Shown: piece after piece, positions 6,494 through 13,741 of the stretch
How positions within the stretch are numbered: position 1 is the first letter of the stretch
How the letters are laid out: each line of letters starts with the position of its first letter
Origin: Thiohalospira sp051746205
GTDB taxonomy: Bacteria > Pseudomonadota > Gammaproteobacteria > Thiohalospirales > Thiohalospiraceae
DNA: 20,121 bases
Assembly: GCA_051746205.1 (NCBI GenBank)
Contig: JBNJEU010000031.1
Span: forward strand, 1-20,121
Reading direction: 5' to 3'
Made by a program: the position numbers and the translations under genes
The notes under the pieces: model-generated
The model's input: the letters and a program-made list of their open reading frames with translations, nothing else
What the model was told of the DNA's origin: nothing
Databases searched by the model: none

Positions 6494-7230
6494 AGCCGCG
6501 TCCTCTTGAACAGCGGCTCCGGCAGGTGGGTGATGATCGCCATGATCCAGCGCCAGAACCAGCGGGTGTGGACCACGTCGCGCCGCCCCTCCAGGGCGCG
6601 AATGATATCGCGGGCGGCCTGCTCCGGCGTCGCGGTCAGCCGCGCCGGCAGATCCATGCCGGCGGTCATGCGCGTGGCGACGAAACCCGGCTTCACCGTG
6701 ATCACCCGGACCCCGCGCGGCCCCTCGGTGGCGAAGCGGTTGCGCAGTCCGGAGAGGTAGGTGGTCAGGCCCGCCTTGGCCGCGCCGTAGTGGTAGTTGG
6801 AGGCGCGGCCGCGATCCCCGGCCACCGACGACAGGGCGATGATGAAGCCGGAGCCGGCGGCGGCGAGGCGGCGCGCCGCCTCGTCCAGGATGGCGACGAC
6901 GCCGTTGAAGTTGGTCTCCAGGGTCCGCCTCGCCTCCTCGGGATCGGCCTGCGCGCGCGACTCGTCGCCGAGGTGGCCGATGGCGCAGACCACGCCGTCG
7001 GGTTGCGGTTCGAGGCCGTCCCAGAAGGCGCCGTGGCCGTCGCCGTCGAGGGCATCGAAGGCCACGGCGCGCGCGTTGACCCCGTGGCGCAGCGCCAGAT
7101 TTTCCGCCTCCCGGCCGAGGGCCTCGGTGTCGCGGCCGGCGAGGAGGAGGTCGTGGCCACGTTCGGCCAGCGCATTGGCGGTGGCCAGGGCGATGTCGCT
7201 GCCGGCGCCGAGGATCAGGGTCGTGCTCAT
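6490..7230 (-). CDS. dprE2: DprE2-like short-chain reductase
   Basis: A 246-residue SDR enzyme with the cofactor loop G-A-G-S-D-I-A (8-14), a Ser-Ser pair at 134-135, the catalytic Y-H-Y-G-A-A-K (Tyr148, Lys152) and P-G-F-V-A-T after the active site. The GAGSDIA loop and the W-R-W-I-M tail resemble DprE2, the NADH-dependent reductase that turns decaprenylphospho-2-keto-erythro-pentose into decaprenylphospho-arabinose. This role depends on the adjacent DprE1 homologue, since SDRs are hard to assign from sequence alone. It overlaps the DprE1 stop and the glycosyltransferase start by four bases at each end. The C-terminal hydrophobic and basic segment fits membrane association with a lipid substrate. 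Confidence 0.87.
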   Translation of the reverse strand: MSTTLILGAGSDIALATANALAERGHDLLLAGRDTEALGREAENLALRHGVNARAVAFDALDGDGHGAFWDGLEPQPDGVVCAIGHLGDESRAQADPEEARRTLETNFNGVVAILDEAARRLAAAGSGFIIALSSVAGDRGRASNYHYGAAKAGLTTYLSGLRNRFATEGPRGVRVITVKPGFVATRMTAGMDLPARLTATPEQAARDIIRALEGRRDVVHTRWFWRWIMAIITHLPEPLFKRTRL

Positions 7231-8576
7231 GTCAGTCCGAGTCTCCGGGATTGCAGGGAGGTCCAGCGGCCATCGGGATCGACTCGCCGCTTCACCTCGA
7301 GAAAGTGTGCCAGCCGCGGATAGCCCGCTTCCAGCATCGCCGCGTCCATGCGCGCGTCCTTGGTCAGATAGAGGCGCCCCCCCTGCTCCCGCACCATGGC
7401 GTCAAGGGTCTTGAGCAGGCGCAGGGCCCGTGGGGTCGCCGGAAAGTCCAGCGCCAGCGACCAGCCGGCCATGGGGAAGCTCAGATACCCCTCGTTGCCC
7501 GGCCCGCACAGCTTCAGCACCGCGAGGAAGGAGCCCTGACCGCTGGCGGCGATGGAGTCCAGGATCGCCGCCAGCCCCTCGCGCCCGGCGGCGAGCGGGA
7601 TCACGAACTGGTACTGGACGAAGCCCCGCCGGCCGTAGATCCGGTTCCAGTGGGCCACCGCGTCCAGCGGGTAGAAGAACGGGTCCAGCGGCGTCGGCCC
7701 GGTGTGATCGCGGGGTGCCCGCCGATGGTAGAGGGCGTTGAAGGCGCGCACCGACCACGGATTCAGCACCGCGCCCGGCAGAAAGAACGGCACCGAGCGG
7801 CGCTTCGGCTCCGGCGGCGCGCCGAGCCCCGCCGCCTCGTCGGCCCCGGCGTGCTCGCCGGTGATGAAGACGCTGCGGCCGAGGCCGGCGCCGCGCTTGA
7901 GGCAGTCGATCCAGGCCACCGAGTAGGTCGCCTCGGCGCTCGCCTCGAAGGCGGCCATCACCGCGGTCAGGTCCGGCAGCCGCCGCACTCGCTGCACCAT
8001 CCACGGGCTCTCCACCCGGCGCAGGCGCAGAGCCACCTCCAGCACCACTCCGGTGAGCCCCATGCCGCCGGTGGTCGCCAGGAAGAGCTCGCGCTCCCGG
8101 TCGGGCGAACAGGTCACCACCGAGCCATCCGCCAGCAGCAGCTTCAGCCACCGGACGTGGTCGCCGAAGCTGCCGTCGGCGTGGTGATTCTTGCCGTGGA
8201 CATCGCTGGCCACGGCGCCACCGACGGTGACGAAGCGGGTTCCCGGCGTCACCGGCAGGAACCAGCCCCGGGACACGAACCGCCGCGCGATGGTGTCCAG
8301 GGTCACGCCCCCCTCGCAGACCAGGACCCCGGTGTCGTCGTCGAAGGCCAGCAGCCGGTCGTTGCCGGTCATGCCGAGGACGCGCGGGGCCAGCGCGCTG
8401 TCGCCGTAGCTGCGCCCCATGCCCCGGGCAATGGCCGGCTCCGCGCTCCACTCGCGGGCGCCTTCGGGATCGCGCTCCAGCGCCAGCGGCGACGGCAGCT
8501 CCAGCGCCTCGACATCGGCTCGCGGGTAGTTGCCCCAGCCACCGAGACGCGCCGTCGTTCCCCGGGGGGCGCTCAT
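7227..8576 (-). CDS. dprE1: DprE1-like decaprenylphosphoryl-ribose 2'-oxidase
   Basis: A 449-residue FAD-linked oxidase (FAD_binding_4 plus ALO-type C-terminal domain). The FAD segment A-R-G-M-G-R-S-Y-G-D-S (50-60) and the DprE1 signature G-G-A-V-A-S-D-V-H-G-K-N-H-H (119-132) are clear. Lys406 in L-T-K-D-A-R fits the catalytic lysine region. The enzyme oxidises C2' of polyprenylphospho-ribose, giving the keto substrate for DprE2. At the position of the mycobacterial benzothiazinone-reactive cysteine the sequence is G-W-S-L-A-L-D-F-P, with Ala375. The start at 8576 overlaps the GtrA stop; upstream in-frame sequence is not protein-like. Alternative: a related sugar oxidase, but the neighbouring genes fit the arabinose pathway. 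Confidence 0.9.
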   Translation of the reverse strand: MSAPRGTTARLGGWGNYPRADVEALELPSPLALERDPEGAREWSAEPAIARGMGRSYGDSALAPRVLGMTGNDRLLAFDDDTGVLVCEGGVTLDTIARRFVSRGWFLPVTPGTRFVTVGGAVASDVHGKNHHADGSFGDHVRWLKLLLADGSVVTCSPDRERELFLATTGGMGLTGVVLEVALRLRRVESPWMVQRVRRLPDLTAVMAAFEASAEATYSVAWIDCLKRGAGLGRSVFITGEHAGADEAAGLGAPPEPKRRSVPFFLPGAVLNPWSVRAFNALYHRRAPRDHTGPTPLDPFFYPLDAVAHWNRIYGRRGFVQYQFVIPLAAGREGLAAILDSIAASGQGSFLAVLKLCGPGNEGYLSFPMAGWSLALDFPATPRALRLLKTLDAMVREQGGRLYLTKDARMDAAMLEAGYPRLAHFLEVKRRVDPDGRWTSLQSRRLGLT

Positions 8577-9010
8577 CGGCCCGCCTCCGGCGCCACGCCC
8601 CCGGCGCGAAACACGAACCGGCGATCGAGGCGGTACTTGAGGATGTAACCGAGGCTCAGGCCCGCCGCCGCCCCCCAGTAGGCGGCGCCGGGGATCGGCA
8701 GCCAGTAGTGGAAGGCCATCTCCGTGCCCCAGAAGACCACCGTGGTGAACCCGCCCATGGCGGTGTAGAGCACGAAGCGGCCGAAGTCGTCGCGCCGCCC
8801 CGCCGGCACGAAGTAGAAGATCCAGCGCTTGTCGAGCAGATACTTGGTCAGCAGCCCGGTCAGGGTGCCCACGGCCATCGCCGGGTAGACCGCCCAGGCG
8901 GCGTCGAGCAGGGCGAACACCGGCCACTGGCTGAGCAGATTGACGCCGGTGGCAATGGCGGCGAACAGCGCGTAGCGGAACACCAGCTGGTGGAGGGGAA
9001 GGGGGCTCAT
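8573..9010 (-). CDS. GtrA-family membrane protein
   Basis: A 145-residue protein with four predicted membrane segments. The internal repeat typical of GtrA is present: K-Y-L-L-D-K-R-W-I-F (56-65) and K-Y-R-L-D-R-R-F-V-F (125-134), each after a membrane helix. GtrA proteins are thought to help translocate polyprenyl-linked sugars, as with bactoprenol-glucose in phage serotype conversion. The mycobacterial relative Rv3789 was proposed for decaprenylphospho-arabinose, though its role is debated. Here it sits between the phosphoribosyl transferase (10-base gap) and DprE1 (4-base overlap), so a flippase or a scaffold for the pathway is likely. The longer reading frame upstream, to 9214, is Arg/Ser/Trp-rich and lies inside the next gene, so it is rejected. 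Confidence 0.9.
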   Translation of the reverse strand: MSPLPLHQLVFRYALFAAIATGVNLLSQWPVFALLDAAWAVYPAMAVGTLTGLLTKYLLDKRWIFYFVPAGRRDDFGRFVLYTAMGGFTTVVFWGTEMAFHYWLPIPGAAYWGAAAGLSLGYILKYRLDRRFVFRAGGVAPEAGR

Positions 9011-9020
9011 GGGCTTCGAT

Positions 9021-9899
9021 TCACCGCAGATAGAGGAGCCAGACGAACGCCCCCAGCCAGGCCACGAGGACCCCCTGCAGGAACCGGTCCCGCAGCAGCA
9101 CCCGCGACGGATTGCCGCTCTTCTCCTCCACCAGGGCGATCTGCATGTAGCGCAGAACCCCCAGGACCACGAACACCGAGGTGAGATAGACCTGCTCGCC
9201 CATGCGCGCGGCAACCTCGTCGGTCAGCGACCAGAGCACGTAGGCGAGCACCACGATGGCGGCGGTCATCACCATCGCCGAATCGAGGAAGGCGAGATTG
9301 TAGCCGTCCACCGCCTTGCGCATCTTCTCGTTCGAGGTCAGATGGATGATCACGTCGTCGCGCCGCTTCGCCAGCGACAGGAACAGCGCCAGCAGGAAGG
9401 TCATGACGATGATCCACTCGGACAGCGCCACCCCCGTCACCACCGCGCCGACCATCAGCCGGATGACGAACCCGATGGCGATGAAGGTGATGTCGACAAT
9501 GGCGACCTGTTTCAGCCCCAGGGTGTAGGCGCCGTTCAGCACCACATAGGTGGCCAGCAGCCCCAGACCGTCGAACGAGACCAGCGCCATCAACGCGCCG
9601 CCGAGCAGCAACAGTCCGACCGCCAGCACCAGCGCCGTGCCGGTGGTGACCCGGCCCGAGGCCAGCGGTCGCCGGCACTTCTCCGGATGGCGGCGGTCAT
9701 CCTCGCGATCGCGGTAATCGTTGAAGATGTAGATGGCGCTGGCCACCAGCGAGAAGGCGACAAACGCGACCAGTGCCGCCCCCAGCGGCTCCGTCTCGGT
9801 GATCCGGAAGCCGAAGAACAGCGGCAGGAAGATGAACAGATTCTTCGTGTACTGCTGGGGACGAAGGAGTTCGATGTAGGCCGACACGTCTCTCTCCAT
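9021..9899 (-). CDS. UbiA-family polyprenyl-phosphate phosphoribosyltransferase
   Basis: A 292-residue polytopic prenyltransferase. Its first acidic motif is N-D-Y-R-D-R-E-D-D (60-68), followed by R-R-H-P-E-K-C-R-R-P-L-A-S-G; the second region is Y-T-L-G-L-K-Q-V-A-I-V-D (125-136). This pattern and the short L-L-R-P-Q-Q-Y-T-K-N opening match decaprenyl-phosphate phosphoribosyltransferase (Rv3806c-like), which joins PRPP to a polyprenyl phosphate, rather than UbiA of ubiquinone synthesis. It is the first gene of the arabinose cluster, so it catalyses the committed step. The ATG at 9899 fits the family N-terminus; no good ribosome site is seen, and a TTG 21 codons upstream is less likely. A possible promoter lies at 9934-9962. 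Confidence 0.88.
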   Translation of the reverse strand: MERDVSAYIELLRPQQYTKNLFIFLPLFFGFRITETEPLGAALVAFVAFSLVASAIYIFNDYRDREDDRRHPEKCRRPLASGRVTTGTALVLAVGLLLLGGALMALVSFDGLGLLATYVVLNGAYTLGLKQVAIVDITFIAIGFVIRLMVGAVVTGVALSEWIIVMTFLLALFLSLAKRRDDVIIHLTSNEKMRKAVDGYNLAFLDSAMVMTAAIVVLAYVLWSLTDEVAARMGEQVYLTSVFVVLGVLRYMQIALVEEKSGNPSRVLLRDRFLQGVLVAWLGAFVWLLYLR

Positions 9900-9933
9900 G
9901 GTGGACGCGGGCCGCGTCGGCCCGTCGCCCCCT

Positions 9934-9962
9934 ATTCTTGCCGTGCCGTTCCGCCCGCGCAA
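9934..9962 (-). promoter_or_regulatory. Weak candidate promoter of the arabinose cluster
   Basis: On the minus strand TTGCGC (9957-9962) and AAGAAT (9934-9939) are 17 bases apart, upstream of the first cluster gene. The -35 matches 3 of 6 consensus positions and the -10 matches 4 of 6. It is in the right place for the six-gene operon, but the support is modest. Confidence 0.3.
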
Positions 9963-10022
9963 GGAACGGCCGCCCCCACTCGCGAAAACCGGCTCATGGC
10001 GTCACGCCTCGGGCGCTCCGGT

Positions 10023-11279
10023 TCAGAGCAGGCGCCAGCCCAGATAACCGACCGCGAAGACCGCCAGGAAGAGCAGCCCGAGCAGACTCTGCGCCCGCAG
10101 CAGCGCCCCCGGCCGCGCCTCTTCCGGCACCTCGTGATGGGTCACCGCCCGGTAGTTGAGCCAGGCGAAGACCGGCGCGGTGACGAACGACAGCGTCGCC
10201 GCCATGTCCACCAGCCCGGTCAGGCTCGCGCCGAAGAAGTGGATCACCGCCAGCGCGCCGCCCCCGACCAGCAGCAGCATCCCCCAGTAGAGGCCGTGGT
10301 GCAGTCGCCGCGACTCCGGCGCGATCATCTCGATGCCGCGCCGCCAGACCCGGGGGTAGGCGTCGGTGACCGCCAGGGTGGTGGAGAACATGGCAAAGAA
10401 GGCCACGGTGGCGATCAGCGGCCAGGTCCAGTCCCCGAGACTGGCGGTGAACAGCCCCACCAGCTGGGCACTGAAGCCCACCGACCCATGGGCAAAGCCC
10501 TCGCCGGTGCCGTACATCACCAGCGCCCCGAGGGCCACGAAGAGCAGGGCGTAGACCGTGGTCACCCAGTAGCCGAGATGAAAATCGGTGAGCGCCTCGC
10601 GCAGGCTCGGCCGATAGCCGGTCTGCCGCGCCCGTTCGGTGGTCCAGAGCGACTGCCAGACCGACAGCTCCATGTTCGCCGGCATCCAGCCGAGCAGGGC
10701 GATGATGAAGGCGAAACTCGCGGCGGTCGCGATGGACGGCCGCTCGAAGTCGGGCGCTGCGGCCGGACCGTCGGCCGCCGCCAGCAGCACCGCCGCCAGG
10801 GTCGCCAGCACCAGCACCGCCATCATCACCTTCAGGGTGCCGTCCAGCCAGCGGTAGTGACCGAGGATCAGCAGCGTGGCGATAAGGCCGAGCAACAGCG
10901 CGCTCCACGCCGTCAGGCTCCAGCCGAGGCCGAACAGGTTCTCCGCCAGCGCCGCCGCCACCGCCGTGACCCCGGCCTGGATGGCGAACATGGTCAGCAC
11001 CGTCAGCAGCAGATAGAGCGCCACCGCCCACCAGCCGAGCCGACGATACCCGTCCAGCAGGCTCTCGCCGGTGCTGGCGGCGTAGCGGGTACCGTATTCG
11101 AAGAAGGGGTACTTGAGGACATTGGCCAGCAGGATGAGCCCGACCAGCAGGAACCCGAACTCCGCCCCGGCGCGGGTCGACTGGACCACGTGGGAGACGC
11201 CGATGGCCGCCCCCGCGAACACCACCCCGGGCCCGAGGGCCCGCCGGAAGCCGCGTGCCGTGAAGGTTCCATTGCCCAT
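10023..11279 (-). CDS. Nramp-like transporter with non-canonical metal site
   Basis: A 418-residue membrane protein with about eleven hydrophobic segments. The N-terminal segment aligns position by position with Nramp helix 1 (G-P-G, then fifteen residues, then A-G-A-E-F-G), but the metal-binding D-P-G-N is replaced by G27-V28-S29-H30. In helix 6 the M-P-H-N motif reads M-P-A-N (199-202), so the Met is kept and the His lost. Canonical Nramps move Mn2+ or Fe2+ with protons; without the Asp and Asn ligands, that activity is doubtful. Similar Nramp-fold proteins are often auto-annotated as divalent metal transporters. The start is supported by AGGAG ten bases upstream. It follows PiT with a 49-base gap. 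Confidence 0.82.
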   Translation of the reverse strand: MGNGTFTARGFRRALGPGVVFAGAAIGVSHVVQSTRAGAEFGFLLVGLILLANVLKYPFFEYGTRYAASTGESLLDGYRRLGWWAVALYLLLTVLTMFAIQAGVTAVAAALAENLFGLGWSLTAWSALLLGLIATLLILGHYRWLDGTLKVMMAVLVLATLAAVLLAAADGPAAAPDFERPSIATAASFAFIIALLGWMPANMELSVWQSLWTTERARQTGYRPSLREALTDFHLGYWVTTVYALLFVALGALVMYGTGEGFAHGSVGFSAQLVGLFTASLGDWTWPLIATVAFFAMFSTTLAVTDAYPRVWRRGIEMIAPESRRLHHGLYWGMLLLVGGGALAVIHFFGASLTGLVDMAATLSFVTAPVFAWLNYRAVTHHEVPEEARPGALLRAQSLLGLLFLAVFAVGYLGWRLL

Positions 11280-11328
11280 CGCCCCACTCCTGTCGTGACC
11301 ATTGACCGGGGGCGGATCCTACCCCAAC

Positions 11329-12837
11329 TCAGCCGGCGACGGCAGTCAGTCCCAGGGTGCCGAGAAGCAGCGCCAGCAGCCCCGCCATCAGCGCCGTTGC
11401 CGGCACGGTGACCAGCCACGCCCCGATAATGGTGAAGACGTGGGAACGGCGCACCAGGTAGCGGCGCTTCGCCTTGCGGTATTTGTTCGGCTTGATGATC
11501 TCGCCGGTTTCCGGGTCGATCTCCGGTTCCGGCTTCATCGGCAGCGCCTTGAGATTCTCGCGATTGACGATGAATTCACGCAGGAAGCCGACCCCGAACA
11601 GCGCGCCGATGGCGATGTGGGTCGAGCTGACCGGGATGCCGAAGGTGGAGGCGATGATCACGGTGATGGCGGCGGACAGCGTCACGCAGAAGGCGCGCAC
11701 CCGGTTGAGCTTGGTGATCTTCGAGCCGACCATGCGGATGAGCTTCGGCCCGTAGAGCAGCAGCCCCGCCGAGATCCCCAGCGCCCCCACCAGCAGGATC
11801 CAGAGCGGCACCGGCGCTTCCGACACCATGCGTCCCTCGCTGGCGGTGGTGTAGATGGCCGCCAGCGGCCCGATGGCGTTGGCCACGTCGTTGGATCCGT
11901 GCGCGAAGGAGAGCAGGGCGGCCCCGACGATCACCGGGATGGTAAAGAGCTCGGCCACCCCGCCCCGGGTATTGCTCAGGCCGTTGCGCACCGCCCGCCG
12001 GATCAGCGGCCCGACCGCGGCGCGGGTCGCCACCAGAACCACCAGACCGATGATCAGCGCCTGCCAGAGCGAAGCATCCCAGACCTTGCTCAGCCCCTTC
12101 ATGATCAGATAGGTCACGAAGGCGCCGGCCATCAGCCCGACCAGCAGCGGCACACGACGCTCCGCCTGGGCCAGCTTGTCCTCCCGGTAAAGGATGGTGA
12201 ACTTGATGTAGGCCAGGAAGGCGGCGGCGATGACCCCGCCCATGACCGGCGAGATCACCCAGCTCGCGACGATCTTCGCCATCACCCCCCAGTCGGCGGC
12301 GGCCAGGCCGGCCATGGCGATCCCGCCGCCGAGCACGCCGCCGACAATGGAGTGGGTGGTCGACACCGGGGCCCCGACGGCCGTGGCCAGATTCAGCCAC
12401 AGGGCGGCGGCGAACAGGGCGGAGATCATGGCCACGATGAAGGCGCCCGAGGAGGGCAGCATGTCGGCCTGGATGATCCCCTTGGACACCGTGGAGACCA
12501 CCTCGCCGCCGGCGATCAGCGCCCCCGCCGTTTCGAACACGGCGGCGACGAGCACCGCCACGCCGATGGGCAGGGCGCGCGAACCGACCGCCGGCGACAT
12601 GTTGTTGGCGACGTCGTTGGCGCCGATGTTCAGCGCCATGTAGCCACCGATGACACTGGCGGCCACGATGATCGGCCAGCCGCTGGCCATCCCGGCGATG
12701 GTCAGCGCGGCGAGCCCCACCAGCACCAGGAACAGGAAGGCCAGGGTTGCCGGCAGCAGCTGCCGGGCGCGCTGTGCGGTCACCTCTTCCAGAGTGACGA
12801 ATTTGCTCAGGTCCTTGTCGATCGAGAACTTGGCCAT
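11329..12837 (-). CDS. pit: PiT-family low-affinity phosphate transporter
   Basis: A 502-residue inner-membrane transporter with the duplicated PiT signature: G-A-N-D-V-A-N-N-M (72-80) and G-S-N-D-V-A-N-A-I (314-322). Each half also has a V-S-T-T-H / V-S-S-T-H motif after a hydrophobic stretch. PiT proteins import phosphate as a metal-phosphate complex with protons (or sodium in some members). A hydrophilic loop of about 50 residues near the C-terminus (E-I-D-P-E-T-G-E-I-I-K) precedes the last membrane helix. The ATG fits, with a short N-terminal cytoplasmic segment. It is upstream of the Nramp-like gene and may be co-transcribed with it. No PhoU-like partner is in the window. Confidence 0.93.
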   Translation of the reverse strand: MAKFSIDKDLSKFVTLEEVTAQRARQLLPATLAFLFLVLVGLAALTIAGMASGWPIIVAASVIGGYMALNIGANDVANNMSPAVGSRALPIGVAVLVAAVFETAGALIAGGEVVSTVSKGIIQADMLPSSGAFIVAMISALFAAALWLNLATAVGAPVSTTHSIVGGVLGGGIAMAGLAAADWGVMAKIVASWVISPVMGGVIAAAFLAYIKFTILYREDKLAQAERRVPLLVGLMAGAFVTYLIMKGLSKVWDASLWQALIIGLVVLVATRAAVGPLIRRAVRNGLSNTRGGVAELFTIPVIVGAALLSFAHGSNDVANAIGPLAAIYTTASEGRMVSEAPVPLWILLVGALGISAGLLLYGPKLIRMVGSKITKLNRVRAFCVTLSAAITVIIASTFGIPVSSTHIAIGALFGVGFLREFIVNRENLKALPMKPEPEIDPETGEIIKPNKYRKAKRRYLVRRSHVFTIIGAWLVTVPATALMAGLLALLLGTLGLTAVAG

Positions 12838-12915
12838 GGGAACGGGCTTCCGAAACGGTTGCGTGTGAGGGTCGGGAAGGGCTCCAGGAACCTCTTCGCC
12901 GCAAAGTGTCCCCGA

Positions 12916-12933
12916 GTTACCGCCTCGTTACAA
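12916..12933 (-). promoter_or_regulatory. Possible Pho-box-like direct repeat upstream of pit
   Basis: On the minus strand the 18-base segment reads TTGTAAC-GAGG-CGGTAAC: two related heptamers with an 11-base period and a 4-base gap. This is the geometry of a Pho box (two CTGTCAT/C heptamers), with 5 of 7 matches in each repeat. It lies about 80 bases upstream of the pit start. No convincing -10 is at the expected distance, so PhoB control is only a possibility. Confidence 0.3.
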
Positions 12934-12946
12934 TCCCCCTCCGCGG

Positions 12947-13738
12947 CTACTTGTTTTCGAATGCCGGCAGGAAGACCGGTTGGCCGCCCACTTCCCCGGC
13001 GACCAGGGGCTGGTCATAGAGCGTCTCCAGCGCCGAGGGGACCAGCATCTCCGTGGTTGGTCCCCAGCACGCCCGTCCGTCGGGGTAGAGCAGCAGCAGG
13101 TGGCTGCAATGGCGGATGGCCTGATTCAGATCGTGCAGGCAGAGCACCGCCGAGGCGCCGGCGGCCACCCGCTCGGCCAGGATCCGGAAGACCGCCACCT
13201 GGTGGTGGAGGTCCAGATGGTTGGTCGGCTCGTCCATCAGGAAGATGGCCGGGTCCTGGGTCAGCGCCGTGGCAATGGCCAGGCGCTGGCGCTCGCCGCC
13301 GGAAAGGGTGGAGACCAGCCGCCGCTCGTAGCCGGCCATGTCCACCGCCGCCAGAGCGGCGCGCGCCAGGGTCTGCTCGGCCTCGCCCTCGATGTCCCAG
13401 ATCCCCAGGTAGGGGTGGCGACCGATGAGCGCCGTCTCCAGGACCGTGGCCGGGAAGCCGTCCTGATGGTGCTGGAAGACCAGTGCCAGGGTGCGCGCCA
13501 CCCGCCGCCGCCCCAGTTCGGCGAGGGTCGAGCCGTCCAGTCGGATGGTCCCCGCCGTCGGCTCGCGCAGCCCGGCCAGGGTGTGCAGCAGGGTCGTCTT
13601 GCCGGCGCCGTTGGGGCCGAGCACGCCCCAGCACTGGCCCGGTTCCATCCGCAGCGTCAGCGGGTCGCCGGCGGCGCGCTCCGGGACCGGGTTCACCACC
13701 CCCTCCAGGGCCAGGGTCGGCGCGGGCAGTTCGGCCAT
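12947..13738 (-). CDS. btuD: Cobalamin-type ABC importer ATPase
   Basis: A 263-residue ATP-binding subunit of the FecE/BtuD group. Walker A is G-P-N-G-A-G-K-T-T (41-49), the signature is L-S-G-G-E-R-Q-R (145-152), Walker B is I-F-L-M-D-E (165-170) and the switch His is 202. The D-G-F-P-A-T-V-L-E-T-A-L-I-G-R-H-P region is usual for cobalamin/siderophore importer ATPases. It powers import through the BtuC homologue encoded 3 bases upstream. The order is btuF-btuC-btuD, with the ATPase last. The stop is followed by 109 bases before pit, with no clear terminator seen. Specificity is taken from the neighbouring binding protein. Confidence 0.88.
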   Translation of the reverse strand: MAELPAPTLALEGVVNPVPERAAGDPLTLRMEPGQCWGVLGPNGAGKTTLLHTLAGLREPTAGTIRLDGSTLAELGRRRVARTLALVFQHHQDGFPATVLETALIGRHPYLGIWDIEGEAEQTLARAALAAVDMAGYERRLVSTLSGGERQRLAIATALTQDPAIFLMDEPTNHLDLHHQVAVFRILAERVAAGASAVLCLHDLNQAIRHCSHLLLLYPDGRACWGPTTEMLVPSALETLYDQPLVAGEVGGQPVFLPAFENK

Positions 13739-13741
13739 GGT

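Noticed and set aside
7227..8927. Longer DprE1 frame starting at 8927
   Set aside because: The extra N-terminal part is Arg/Gly-rich sequence within gtrA; the family start is at 8576 with a four-base overlap.
9009..11411. 800-codon plus-strand open frame
   Set aside because: Composed of His/Gln/Arg/Asp-rich low-complexity sequence antisense to the UbiA-family and Nramp-like genes; such shadows are expected at this GC content.
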